A stretch of 64,000 bases of DNA, taken from positions 1 through 64,000 of the forward strand of contig NZ_PVXQ01000018.1 in the NCBI RefSeq assembly GCF_002995745.1, read 5' to 3'. Shown here piece after piece: positions 1 to 8,348 of this stretch. The number at the start of each line of letters is the position of its first letter. Within the stretch, counting starts at the first letter, position 1. Below the pieces are notes generated by a model. The model saw only the letters and a list, made by a program, of their open reading frames with translations. It was not told where the DNA came from and did no database searches. Both the position numbers and the translations under genes were made by a program. Origin of the DNA: Clostridium vincentii. GTDB lineage: Bacteria; Bacillota; Clostridia; Clostridiales; Clostridiaceae.

Positions 1-125
1 GTTTGCCGCCGACTTCCTTCAGATTCCACCTCACAATGGACACCCTTGTCTTAAGCTAAATGGTTGGCACTATCAGCCTCCATTACGGACTTTCACCGAT
101 TAGTGCACGCCCATGCTGGGCGCAC
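1..125 (-). mobile_element. Group II intron, 5' end only (domain I), truncated by the window edge
   Basis: Read on the minus strand, the sequence starts at 125 with GTGCGCCCAGCATGGGC, a typical group II intron 5' end. It continues with the GGTGAAAGTCC, AAGGGTGTCC, GAGGTGGAATCTGAAGGAAG and CGGCGGCAAAC blocks that are well conserved in domain I of bacterial group II introns. The intron body, including any reverse transcriptase ORF, lies to the left of the window. The 5' exon on this strand is a GC-rich hairpin, the placement favoured by bacterial class C introns. The class itself is not proven from this fragment. Confidence 0.85.
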
Positions 126-130
126 TAGAG

Positions 131-158
131 AAGAGCTCCTTTAAGGGGCTCTTTTTTT
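131..158 (+). terminator. Rho-independent terminator next to the intron insertion point
   Basis: AGAGCTCCT and AGGGGCTCT form a stem (one G-U pair) closed by a short loop and followed by seven T residues. It is preceded on the minus strand by the group II intron end at 125. The plus-strand gene it originally terminated must lie left of the intron. The remaining stretch 159-299 is very AT-rich and holds only the promoter region of the next gene; no conserved RNA was recognised. Confidence 0.7.
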
Positions 159-299
159 CTAACATAATTTTGTTTGTTTAAATTATATTAGAGAATATAA
201 ATCATTAATATTTATAGTTAGTAATAATTATTATATGATATAATAATGGCAATTAAATGAAAATGTTTATTTGTTTAAAATATAATCAAGGAGGAATTT

Positions 300-821
300 A
301 TGGCTAGAAAAATAACTACCATTGGAATTTTTACAGCTGCAATGATAGTTGGAGGATATATACTGTACTTCTTATCAAATCTGGTTCCTATTCCAGGAAG
401 TAAATTTATTATGATGGGTCCATATTTAACATTTGTAATGACGTTTCCACTTATTCGTTATCCTCGTTTTGGTACATTATCGCTTATAAATTTAGTTTTT
501 GGGGGCGTTATGATTATAATGAGCCCTTGGATGACTCTGGCCATAGTAGTTTCAGGTATATTGGCGGATCTTATGATGCTGTTGCCTATATGGTTAAAGG
601 TAAAACAGGTACTGGCAATGGGAGTTTATAACGGAATAAGTCTATTAACTTCATTTTATATTAGCAATTATATAACTGGTAATGCACTATATAAGATTTT
701 AAACTTTGAAGCTCTTTTAGTGGGATTAGGACTAGCTGTTTTAACAGGAATATTAGGTGGTTATATGGGACTAAAGGTAAATAAGAAATATTTGAAATTA
801 GAAAAAAACATCTCCTTTTAA
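300..821 (+). CDS. Small integral membrane protein, ECF-transporter S-component-like
   Basis: A 173-aa very hydrophobic protein with about five or six membrane segments. It has a short basic N-terminus and a loop 'PIPGSKFIMMGPYLTF' after the first segment. Size and topology resemble the substrate-binding S components of energy-coupling-factor vitamin transporters, but I recognise no substrate signature. The ATG follows a strong AAGGAGG at about 8 bases. It lies 32 bp upstream of an FNT channel on the same strand and may be co-transcribed with it. The S-component identity is an inference from topology. The function is unknown. Confidence 0.6.
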   Translation: MARKITTIGIFTAAMIVGGYILYFLSNLVPIPGSKFIMMGPYLTFVMTFPLIRYPRFGTLSLINLVFGGVMIIMSPWMTLAIVVSGILADLMMLLPIWLKVKQVLAMGVYNGISLLTSFYISNYITGNALYKILNFEALLVGLGLAVLTGILGGYMGLKVNKKYLKLEKNISF

Positions 822-853
822 AGTTGAAAAGGAAGATATAAAGGAGGAAATTC

Positions 854-1621
854 ATGTTTAATAATGAAATAAGTGCAATTGCTAAGTCGGCACAGGGTAA
901 GATTAATTTTTTAAAAACAAATCCACTAGGATATTTTGTTGCTGCAATGTTAGCTGGAATGTATGTAGGTTTTGGTATTATATTAATATATACTATTGGT
1001 GGATTGTTAAATGGAGAACCATATACAAAAATATTAATGGGAGCATCTTTTGGAATTGCATTGAGTTTAGTCATTATGGCAGGTTCTGAATTGTTTACAG
1101 GTAATACTATGGTTATGACTATAGGAATTGCTAGAAAAACAGTTGCTATAAAAGACGCAATAAAACTTTCATTTATGTGCTATTTAGGAAATTTTCTTGG
1201 TGCTATCATATTGGCTATTCTATATTGGAGTTCTGGTCTTAGTGATGGTCATGTTGGGGAGTTTATTGTACATACGGCTGTAACTAAAATGAATGTAGAA
1301 GTCCTACCACTACTTGTAAGGGGTATTCTATGTAATATATTAGTTTGTCTTGCAAGTTGGTCTGGATATAAATGCAAATCAGAAAGTGCTAAGTTAATTA
1401 TGATTTTTTGGTGTTTATTTGCATTTATCACATCTGGATTTGAACACAGTATTGCAAATATGACACTTCTATTCCTTGCTTTATTAGAACCACATAGTGC
1501 AGCTGTATCAATTAGTGGATATGCGTATAATCTATCTATTGTAACAGTAGGAAATATAATAGGTGGTATTGTATTTATAGCAATACCATACTATTTAATT
1601 TCAAAGAAAAAAGAGGCGTAA
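854..1621 (+). CDS. Formate/nitrite transporter (FNT) family channel
   Basis: A 255-aa protein with six predicted membrane helices and the FNT-family layout: an N-terminal cytoplasmic helix, then 'AAMLAGMYVGFG', 'GSELFTGNTM' (the conserved loop after the second helix) and 'GNFLGA' (the fourth helix). FNT channels move small monovalent anions such as formate, nitrite or hydrosulfide across the cytoplasmic membrane. The position directly before siroheme synthesis genes would suit nitrite or hydrosulfide, since siroheme serves nitrite and sulfite reductases. The sequence alone does not settle the substrate. RBS AAGGAGG lies 6 bp before the ATG. Confidence 0.88.
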   Translation: MFNNEISAIAKSAQGKINFLKTNPLGYFVAAMLAGMYVGFGIILIYTIGGLLNGEPYTKILMGASFGIALSLVIMAGSELFTGNTMVMTIGIARKTVAIKDAIKLSFMCYLGNFLGAIILAILYWSSGLSDGHVGEFIVHTAVTKMNVEVLPLLVRGILCNILVCLASWSGYKCKSESAKLIMIFWCLFAFITSGFEHSIANMTLLFLALLEPHSAAVSISGYAYNLSIVTVGNIIGGIVFIAIPYYLISKKKEA

Positions 1622-1650
1622 TGAATTGAGATAGTCCAGATACACTATAG

Positions 1651-1695
1651 TATTCTTATCAGTTTTATGAGATATTATAAGTAAGAGTATTTTTG
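1651..1695 (+). terminator. Possible terminator between the FNT gene and sirC
   Basis: TATTCTTA (1651-1658) can pair with TAAGAGTA (1682-1689) across a loop of about 23 nt, followed by TTTTT. The stem is AT-rich and the loop large, so termination is probably partial. Confidence 0.35.
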
Positions 1696-1713
1696 AAATT
1701 CGAGGTGTGAAAA

Positions 1714-2349
1714 ATGGCGAAGTATTATCCTATGATGTTGAATATAGAGAATAAAAAATGTTTGATTGTTGGTGGGGGAGACATTGCCCATAGAAAAATA
1801 TTTGAACTTATAGAATATGGAGCAAGTATTACTGTAGTTTCTCCAAATATCAATGAGAAGATAAAAGTTCTTGCTGATAATAGTGTTATTAATTATATTA
1901 AGGATAGATATGACAAATCTTATATTGAAGATATATATATTGTAGTTGCTTCAACTAATGATTTCAAGGTTAATAATCAGATATTTAGAGACTGCTCAGA
2001 GAGAAGAATATTAGTAAATATTGTGGATGATCCTAAAAATTGCAGTTTCATAGTGCCTTCAAAGATCAAAAGAGGGGATTTAACTATTGCAATATCAACT
2101 AATGGGAAAAGCCCTACCCTTAGTAGATGTATTCGGGAAAATTTAGAGAAGATTTATGATGAAGATTACGAAACTTTTCTTAATATTTTAGGTGATGTAC
2201 GACAGGAAGTAATGGGGAAATTTAAGGATTATTCTAAGAAAAAAGAGATTTTTAATGTTATAATGAAGAGAGATTATTTAACAAAGTTAAAACTTTTTGG
2301 AGAAGATATAGTCCGAGAAGAACTAGATGAATACTTAAAAACTCTGTAA
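1714..2349 (+). CDS. sirC: Precorrin-2 dehydrogenase (siroheme synthase N-terminal type)
   Basis: A 211-aa protein that is expected to oxidise precorrin-2 to sirohydrochlorin with NAD+, on the way to siroheme. The N-terminus 'MAKYYPMMLNIENKKCLIVGGGDIAHRK' carries the Rossmann GGG motif of the CysG-N/Met8/SirC family. The middle has 'NCSFIVPSKIKRGDLTIAISTNGKSP', which is diagnostic for the family. It lacks the CysG methyltransferase half, which is supplied by the cobA-hemD fusion downstream. RBS GAGGTG precedes the ATG. A hairpin at 2357-2384 separates it from hemA. Some members also have weak ferrochelatase activity, which cannot be judged here. Confidence 0.9.
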   Translation: MAKYYPMMLNIENKKCLIVGGGDIAHRKIFELIEYGASITVVSPNINEKIKVLADNSVINYIKDRYDKSYIEDIYIVVASTNDFKVNNQIFRDCSERRILVNIVDDPKNCSFIVPSKIKRGDLTIAISTNGKSPTLSRCIRENLEKIYDEDYETFLNILGDVRQEVMGKFKDYSKKKEIFNVIMKRDYLTKLKLFGEDIVREELDEYLKTL

Positions 2350-2356
2350 AATTGGG

Positions 2357-2384
2357 AACCCACAAGGCTAGCTTTGTGGGTTTT
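2357..2384 (+). terminator. Hairpin terminator or attenuator between sirC and hemA
   Basis: AACCCACAA pairs with TTGTGGGTT around a 7-nt loop, followed by a short T-run (TTTTATG). It probably reduces read-through from sirC into hemA. A TATAAT at 2399-2404 suggests a separate hemA promoter overlapping this region. Confidence 0.6.
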
Positions 2385-2441
2385 ATGTTATATTATGTTA
2401 TAATGAAGTAATTGTTGAAAAGGTTTGAGAGGAGAATTTCT

Positions 2442-3479
2442 ATGTCTAAGATAGTAGTTGCATCAATAAATTTTGATACATCTGATTTAATTATAAGAGA
2501 AAAAGTTCATTTTACTGGAAGGAAGAAACTAGCATGTTATGATTTCATTAATGAAAATGAAATTTTAAGTGAAACTATTATACTTTCAACTTGTAATAGA
2601 AGTGAAATCTATGGAGTAATAGAGGACGAATCTAAACTTCAGGATTTCTTAAAGATATTCGAAACTATATTTCATTTAGTTCCTGAAGAAATAGAGAAGA
2701 ATATAGAGCTTAAACAAGGGGATGAAGCCGTTAGGCACATATTTGAGGTTGCTGGCGGTTTTAAATCTATGGTAATTGGTGAAGATCAAATATTAGGCCA
2801 AGTAAAGGATGCATATTTTGAGGCATTAGAAGCTCATAGTAGTAGCAAATATTTAAATAAATTATTTTTATGTGCAATAGCTTTTGGGAAAAAATTCAGA
2901 AGTTGCTCTGGTATTTCAAATATTCCAACCTCTGTGGGATCTATAGGAGTGAAATTATTGAAAAGTAAATTACAAACCTTGAAGGGAAAGAAAGCTTTAG
3001 TTATAGGTCTAGGGGAAATGAATAAAATAATAATGAAATATTTATTAAATGAATCAATGGACAAAATTTACATAGCTAATAGAACTTTAAGAGAGTGTGA
3101 GTCTCTTGGAATTGAAGTTGAATTAATTGCTTTTGAAGATAGATATACGGTTATGGATCAGGTTGATACTATAATTTCTTGTACGAGTGCGCCTCATTCT
3201 ATTATAAAAGACAAGGAGTTTAATAAAAACTTTAATGGCAAAGAGATGTGCATATTAGATCTAGCAATGCCAAGAGATGTTGAGTCAACTATTGCAAAGA
3301 ATTCAGGGATTGAGATAATTGTAATAGATGATTTAAAGGAAATAAGTAACGAGAGCCTTAAGGAAAGAGTATCGTTAATGGAAAATTGCAGTGAACTTAT
3401 GGAAAGTCAATTAAAGAAATATTATAAATCTCAAGATAGCTCATATATTAAAGGTAGAGATAACTCTTTAGTGGGTTAG
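2442..3479 (+). CDS. hemA: Glutamyl-tRNA reductase, short form
   Basis: Catalyses NADPH-dependent reduction of glutamyl-tRNA(Glu) to glutamate-1-semialdehyde, the entry step of the C5 tetrapyrrole pathway. The 345 aa include the catalytic cysteine in 'STCNRSE' (Cys51), 'GGFKSMVIGEDQILGQ', and an NADPH domain with 'ALVIGLGEMNK'. The family usually has about 400-430 aa. This copy ends soon after the spinal helix, so most of the C-terminal dimerisation domain is missing, yet hemC follows normally 12 bp later. Start chosen at the ATG at 2442 because AGAGGAG lies 7 bp upstream; an in-frame TTG at 2412 has no such site. Confidence 0.92.
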   Translation: MSKIVVASINFDTSDLIIREKVHFTGRKKLACYDFINENEILSETIILSTCNRSEIYGVIEDESKLQDFLKIFETIFHLVPEEIEKNIELKQGDEAVRHIFEVAGGFKSMVIGEDQILGQVKDAYFEALEAHSSSKYLNKLFLCAIAFGKKFRSCSGISNIPTSVGSIGVKLLKSKLQTLKGKKALVIGLGEMNKIIMKYLLNESMDKIYIANRTLRECESLGIEVELIAFEDRYTVMDQVDTIISCTSAPHSIIKDKEFNKNFNGKEMCILDLAMPRDVESTIAKNSGIEIIVIDDLKEISNESLKERVSLMENCSELMESQLKKYYKSQDSSYIKGRDNSLVG

Positions 3480-3491
3480 TAGGAGGTAAAA

Positions 3492-4379
3492 ATGCAAGAA
3501 AAAATTATTGTAGGTACAAGGGGAAGTGCTTTAGCATTAAAGCAAACTAATATGGTAATTGATATCCTTAAAAAAAAGTTAGAAAATGTGGAATTTGAGA
3601 TTAAAATAATTACTACTACAGGGGATAGAATACAAGATAGATCTCTAGATAAAATTGGTGGTAAGGGTTTGTTTGTTCTTGAAATTGAAAAAGCTTTAAG
3701 GGATAAGGATATAGATATAGCGGTTCATAGCATGAAGGATATTCCAGCTTTTGTAGATAGTGATTTTGAAATCTCACCTCTACTTAAACGTGAGGATCCT
3801 AGGGATATTTTGATTTCTAAGGATAATGTGAAGTTTGCAGATTTGCCTAAGAACGCTGTAATTGGAACTAGCAGTTTAAGAAGAGTTATGCAGCTTAGGA
3901 ACCTAAGAAGTGATTTAATATATCTTCCTGTTCGAGGAAATATAGATTCAAGAATAAAGAAACTTGAGACGGGAGAGTTTCAAGGTATAATACTTGCGGC
4001 AGCAGGGCTAAATAGAATGGGTTGGAGTAGTAGAGTTACTGAATATTTCAATATAGATCAGGTTATACCATCTGTAGGACAAGGCGCCTTGTGCATTGAA
4101 TATAGAACAAATGATATGGTTATAAAAAATATAATACATGAGCAAAATAGAAATAATGAAATACGAGGTATAATGGCGGAAAGATCATTTTTAGAGGCTG
4201 TTAATGGAAGTTGCAGTATTGCAATGGGAGCTTTTGGAGAAATTATTGGAGAAGAATTATCATTAAAGGGTTTTTATAGTGAGGACCCAGAGGGTAGACT
4301 TATAGTGAAGACAGTTAAGGGAAAAGCAAAGGATTATCAGCTTCTAGGGCAAAGTTTGGCCTTTGAATTGAAAAAATAA
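3492..4379 (+). CDS. hemC: Hydroxymethylbilane synthase (porphobilinogen deaminase)
   Basis: Joins four porphobilinogens into hydroxymethylbilane. The 295 aa carry the family signatures 'GTRGSALALKQTN' at the N-terminus, 'AVHSMKDIP', 'GTSSLRR' and 'LPVRGNIDSR'. The dipyrromethane-cofactor cysteine is in 'NGSCSIAMGAF' (Cys241). The C-terminal domain is slightly short but complete. RBS AGGAGG lies 6 bp before the ATG. It sits between hemA and the cobA-hemD fusion, whose HemD half acts on its unstable product. Confidence 0.95.
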   Translation: MQEKIIVGTRGSALALKQTNMVIDILKKKLENVEFEIKIITTTGDRIQDRSLDKIGGKGLFVLEIEKALRDKDIDIAVHSMKDIPAFVDSDFEISPLLKREDPRDILISKDNVKFADLPKNAVIGTSSLRRVMQLRNLRSDLIYLPVRGNIDSRIKKLETGEFQGIILAAAGLNRMGWSSRVTEYFNIDQVIPSVGQGALCIEYRTNDMVIKNIIHEQNRNNEIRGIMAERSFLEAVNGSCSIAMGAFGEIIGEELSLKGFYSEDPEGRLIVKTVKGKAKDYQLLGQSLAFELKK

Positions 4380-4395
4380 AGAAAGAGGGAATATT

Positions 4396-5892
4396 ATGGC
4401 TGGAATGGTGTATTTAGTTGGTGCGGGAACTGGAGCTGAGGATCTTATAACTCAAAAAGCGTTAAGGCTTATAAAGGAAGCGGATGTAATTGTATATGAT
4501 AGACTTATTAATGAAAATTTATTAAGTTATTGTAAAAGCTCTTGTGAATTAATTAATGTTGGAAAGGCTGCGAGTAAGCATATGCTCCCACAAGACAAGA
4601 TAAATCAGCTTCTATTTGATAAAGCTCTGGAAAAAGAAGTAGTAGTTAGATTAAAAGGGGGAGATCCTTTTATATTTGGTCGTGGTTCAGAAGAGGGCAT
4701 TTTTTTGAAAAAGAGACAGGTTTATTTTGAAGTTGTACCTGGAATTTCTTCTTTATCAGGAGTTACAAGTTATTCTGGAATACCAATTACCCATAGGGGT
4801 GTAAGCAACGAAATTCATGTATTTACAGGCCATGAGAAAGGTGAAAGTGATAGGTTAAGCATTGATTTTAATGTAGTTTCAAAACTAAAGGGAACTTTGG
4901 TGTTTTATATGGGACTTTCAAATATTAAAAGAATCTCTGAAGGATTAATTAATGGAGGCATGGATGAAAAGACTCCTATAGCATTAATATCTACTGGTAC
5001 TTACGGTGATCAAAAGACTGTAACTGATACTTTGAAAAATATTCAAAATTCCTTAGAGGGGATTAAATCTCCTGCTTTAATTGTGGTTGGTCAAGTAGTT
5101 AATCTTCGAGAAAGTTTAAATTGGTTTGAATCAAAACCAATGTTTGGAAGGAAGATATTAATCACTAGACATAAGGATAAAAATTTTGTTTTAAAAGATA
5201 AACTTGAGCAACAGGGCGCCAGAGTTCATTGTATAGATACTATAGATTTTAAGCCTATAGAAGATAAGACTAAATTATTTAAGGTATTTGATAATATCTC
5301 TAATTATGATTACTTAGTTTTTAATAGTGCTAAAGGAGTAGAATATTTTACTCAGGAATTTATGTTATATAAAAAAGATATTCGAGGTTTAGGCAAGCTT
5401 AAGATAATCTCCATGGGGGAAATTACTAAGAATAAAATTGAGAAATATTATTTAAATGCTGAATTAGTTTACGATGGATCATCTTCATTAGGTTTTATAG
5501 ACCTGTTAAAGAATACTGTTAAAAAAGAAGAGAAGATTTTGATTATCGTGTCAGATATAAGTGAAAAGACGAAATATAAAGACTTGGAAAAGTATTGTAA
5601 TAAGGTAGATGTAGTAGATGCCTATAGTACTGCTATGTTAGAAATTTCTCCAAGGGAGTTACATAAGGTTTGCGATGCTGATATTATAACATTTCATAGC
5701 CCCTCGGCTATAAAGAGTTTTTTTAAATTTTTAGAAGAGAGCAGTGTGGATATAGACCTTACAAAAAAGATTTTTGTTACAGTAGGTACTACTACTAAAC
5801 TTGAATTGACAAATAGAAATATTAAAAATATTAAAGTGGCTAATCCTCATAATGATGAGGGAATGTTAAATACTATTTTAGCGTTATTATAA
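4396..5892 (+). CDS. cobA-hemD: Uroporphyrinogen-III C-methyltransferase / uroporphyrinogen-III synthase fusion
   Basis: A 498-aa bifunctional enzyme. Residues 1 to about 245 are an SAM-dependent methyltransferase ('VYLVGAGTGAEDLIT', 'VVRLKGGDPFIFGRG', 'EVVPGISS', 'GIPITHRG') that makes precorrin-2. From about residue 250 ('GRKILITRHKDKNF') a HemD domain cyclises hydroxymethylbilane to uroporphyrinogen III. This fusion is common in Clostridia and bacilli. It channels the pathway toward siroheme and cobalamin rather than heme. It sits 16 bp after hemC and 17 bp before hemB. HemD domains diverge strongly, so the second half is recognised mainly by position and the 'HSPSAIKSFF' segment. Confidence 0.92.
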   Translation: MAGMVYLVGAGTGAEDLITQKALRLIKEADVIVYDRLINENLLSYCKSSCELINVGKAASKHMLPQDKINQLLFDKALEKEVVVRLKGGDPFIFGRGSEEGIFLKKRQVYFEVVPGISSLSGVTSYSGIPITHRGVSNEIHVFTGHEKGESDRLSIDFNVVSKLKGTLVFYMGLSNIKRISEGLINGGMDEKTPIALISTGTYGDQKTVTDTLKNIQNSLEGIKSPALIVVGQVVNLRESLNWFESKPMFGRKILITRHKDKNFVLKDKLEQQGARVHCIDTIDFKPIEDKTKLFKVFDNISNYDYLVFNSAKGVEYFTQEFMLYKKDIRGLGKLKIISMGEITKNKIEKYYLNAELVYDGSSSLGFIDLLKNTVKKEEKILIIVSDISEKTKYKDLEKYCNKVDVVDAYSTAMLEISPRELHKVCDADIITFHSPSAIKSFFKFLEESSVDIDLTKKIFVTVGTTTKLELTNRNIKNIKVANPHNDEGMLNTILALL

Positions 5893-5909
5893 GAAAGAAG
5901 GTAAAAAAT

Positions 5910-6893
5910 ATGATTCATAGAGGAAGACGATTAAGACGAAATAGTGTAATTAGATCAATGGTTCGAGAAAATTCTTTAAGTGTAGATGATTTTATTTATC
6001 CTATTTTTGTTGTAGAGGGAAAGGGTAAAAAAGAATCTATACCATCAATGGAAGGTCAATTTTACTATTCTGTAGATAGATTAAATGAAGAAATAAAAGA
6101 ATTAGTCCATTTAGGAATTAATTCAGTAATTTTATTTGGACTTCCTGATAAAAAAGATGAGCTTGGATCTGAGGCTTATGCAGAAAATGGAGTAGTTCAA
6201 AGAGCAGTTAGAGAGATAAAAAAAGAATTTAAACAGGTACTAGTAGTAACAGATGTTTGTCTTTGTGAATATACTTCCCACGGCCATTGTGGTGTTTATG
6301 AAAATAATGAAGTAGACAATGATAAGACATTAGAATTATTAGGAAAAATCGCTTTATCTCATGCAAAAGCTGGGGTTGATATTATTGCTCCATCAGATAT
6401 GATGGATGGTAGAGTTGGGTTTATAAGAAATGCTCTTGATAAGCAAGGTTTTGAGGATATAGCCATAATGTCTTATTCAGTGAAATTTTCATCAGCTTTT
6501 TATGGCCCATTTAGAGATGCGGCAAAGTCTTGTCCTCAATTTGGGGATAGAAAGACTTATCAAATGGATTTTTGTAACGGACGTGAAGCTATTAAAGAGG
6601 CAACCTGGGATGTTGAAGAAGGTGCTGATATTATTATGGTGAAACCGGCTATGAGTTATTTAGATGTAGTGTACAGTTTGAAGGGTAAATTTAATTTGCC
6701 TATTGCTGTTTATAATGTAAGTGGAGAATATGCTATGGTAAAAATGGCAGCAAAAGCAGGCCTTATTGATGAAGGTAAAATGATTATGGAAACTTTGTAC
6801 TCTATGAAAAGAGCTGGAGCTGATATCATAATAACCTATTTTGCCAAGGATGCAGCTAGAATTATGCGAGGTGAATATATTGATAACAACTAA
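5910..6893 (+). CDS. hemB: Porphobilinogen synthase (delta-aminolevulinate dehydratase)
   Basis: Condenses two 5-aminolevulinate molecules to porphobilinogen. Length 327 aa, normal for HemB. It shows 'RGRRLRRN' near the start and a cysteine-rich zinc site 'DVCLCEYTSHGHCG'. The Schiff-base lysines lie in 'YSVKFSSAFYGPFR' and 'IIMVKPAMSYLD'. The cysteines indicate a zinc-dependent rather than purely magnesium-dependent enzyme. RBS AGAAGG precedes the ATG. Its 3' end overlaps the start of hemL by 14 bp. Confidence 0.95.
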   Translation: MIHRGRRLRRNSVIRSMVRENSLSVDDFIYPIFVVEGKGKKESIPSMEGQFYYSVDRLNEEIKELVHLGINSVILFGLPDKKDELGSEAYAENGVVQRAVREIKKEFKQVLVVTDVCLCEYTSHGHCGVYENNEVDNDKTLELLGKIALSHAKAGVDIIAPSDMMDGRVGFIRNALDKQGFEDIAIMSYSVKFSSAFYGPFRDAAKSCPQFGDRKTYQMDFCNGREAIKEATWDVEEGADIIMVKPAMSYLDVVYSLKGKFNLPIAVYNVSGEYAMVKMAAKAGLIDEGKMIMETLYSMKRAGADIIITYFAKDAARIMRGEYIDNN

Positions 6894-8178
6894 TTCAGAT
6901 AAGTTATTTAAAGAAAGTGAAAAACATATTCCTGGAGGAGTTAATAGTCCTGTAAGAGCTGGAAAAGCAGTAGGAGTTAATCCTTTGATTATAAAAAGAG
7001 CAGATAAAGGGCACATATTTGATGAAGATGGAAATGAATTAATTGATTTTATCGGATCCTATGGTCCCATGATATTAGGTCACAATAACCCAATTGTTAA
7101 AAAGGAGATAGTGAAGGCTTTAGAGGACTCATTAAGTTTTGGAGCTGCAACAAAAAAAGAGCTTGAGATGGCCGTGTTAATAAAAGAATTACTGCCTTCA
7201 ATTGAAATGTTAAGGATGGTAAACTCTGGTACAGAAGCAACTATGAGTGCAATTAGATTAGCTAGAGGATATACAAAGCGAGATAAAATAGTGAAATTTG
7301 TAGGGAACTATCATGGACATGGAGATTCTCTTTTAGTTCAAGCAGGCTCAGGTATTGCTACACAAGGTATTTCAAGTAGTAGTGGAGTTCCAGATAGTAT
7401 TATAGAGAATACATTAGTCTTAAATTATAATGACTTTGAGCAACTTGAAGAGTTATTTAAAACTAGCGGTAAGGATATAGCGGCTGTAATAGTTGAATTA
7501 GTTTCTGGAAATATGGGAGTTGTACCTGGTAATTTTGACTTTATGAAAAGATTAAGAGAAATAACTAAAGAGTACGGAGTGGTTTTAATAGTAGATGAAG
7601 TAATGACTGGCTTTAGAGTTAGTATTGGTGGAGCTCAAAAGCTTTATAAAATAGAAGGAGATTTAATTTGCCTTGGTAAAATAATTGGTGGCGGAATGCC
7701 AATAGGTGCCTTTGGTGGCAAAAAAGAAATTATGGAGAGGTTATCTCCACTAGGGGATGTCTACCAAGCAGGTACTTTGTCAGGGAATCCTATAGCAATG
7801 ACTGCTGGAATAACTACACTGAAATATTTAAAAGATAATCCAAAGGTGTACTTATATCTTGAGGAGTTAGGAGATCGCTTAGAGAATGGAATTAACCTTT
7901 TAATAGATAAATATAAAATTGATGCTACAGTAAATAGGGTTGGATCTATGATGACCTTATTCTTCACACGGACTAAAGTAACTAATTTTAGTGAAGCTAA
8001 GACGTCAGATGAAAAAGCTTTTGCAAGGTTTTATAAAGAAATGTTAAACCTTGGGCTGTTTTTCCCTCCATCGCAGTATGAAGCGTTTTTCTTATCAAAT
8101 GAACATACGATAAAAGATATTGATAAGACTATATCATGTGTTGAAAAAGTTTTTGAGAAGATGAATAGATTAGAATAG
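6880..8178 (+). CDS. hemL: Glutamate-1-semialdehyde 2,1-aminomutase
   Basis: A PLP enzyme converting glutamate-1-semialdehyde to 5-aminolevulinate, the step after HemA. It has 432 aa with 'HIPGGVNSPVRA', 'MVNSGTEATMSAIRLARG', 'NYHGHGD', 'VDEVMTGFRV' and the PLP lysine in 'CLGKIIGGGMPIGAFGG' (Lys267). Start taken as TTG at 6880 because GAGGTG lies 6 bp upstream and the length then matches the family; this start lies inside the hemB 3' end. It is the last gene of the tetrapyrrole block and is followed by a strong terminator. Confidence 0.93.
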   Translation: MITTNSDKLFKESEKHIPGGVNSPVRAGKAVGVNPLIIKRADKGHIFDEDGNELIDFIGSYGPMILGHNNPIVKKEIVKALEDSLSFGAATKKELEMAVLIKELLPSIEMLRMVNSGTEATMSAIRLARGYTKRDKIVKFVGNYHGHGDSLLVQAGSGIATQGISSSSGVPDSIIENTLVLNYNDFEQLEELFKTSGKDIAAVIVELVSGNMGVVPGNFDFMKRLREITKEYGVVLIVDEVMTGFRVSIGGAQKLYKIEGDLICLGKIIGGGMPIGAFGGKKEIMERLSPLGDVYQAGTLSGNPIAMTAGITTLKYLKDNPKVYLYLEELGDRLENGINLLIDKYKIDATVNRVGSMMTLFFTRTKVTNFSEAKTSDEKAFARFYKEMLNLGLFFPPSQYEAFFLSNEHTIKDIDKTISCVEKVFEKMNRLE

Positions 8179-8212
8179 ATTACATAATAAATCAAAAACA
8201 ATTATTTATTAG

Positions 8213-8239
8213 GAAGAGTAGAGATACTCTTCTTTTTTT
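8213..8239 (+). terminator. Rho-independent terminator of the tetrapyrrole operon
   Basis: GAAGAGTA (8213-8220) and TACTCTTC (8225-8232) form an 8-bp stem with a GAGA tetraloop, followed by seven T residues. Confidence 0.9.
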
Positions 8240-8269
8240 ATCCCCTTTTGGAAAACTTTATAAAACATA

Positions 8270-8301
8270 TAGACATTATAGGAATACCATGATAATATAA
8301 T
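8270..8301 (+). promoter_or_regulatory. Possible promoter of the sulfate-assimilation operon
   Basis: TAGACA (8270-8275) resembles a -35 element. It is followed by overlapping GATAAT (8291-8296) and TATAAT (8296-8301). Spacing is either short or long (15 or 20), so the exact pairing is unsure. It lies about 50 bp before the first gene. No S-box or T-box leader was seen in the roughly 110-bp gap. Confidence 0.35.
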
Positions 8302-8348
8302 AACAACAAAAGCATATATGATTACTATTGGATAAAGGAGGGGCTAAA

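Noticed and set aside
661..1074. 137-codon open frame on the minus strand
   Set aside because: Lies across the end of one membrane-protein gene and the start of the FNT gene; both plus-strand genes have strong ribosome-binding sites and family matches.
8240..8348. S-box or T-box leader before the sulfate operon
   Set aside because: The gap is only about 110 bp and shows none of the conserved SAM-riboswitch or T-box sequences.
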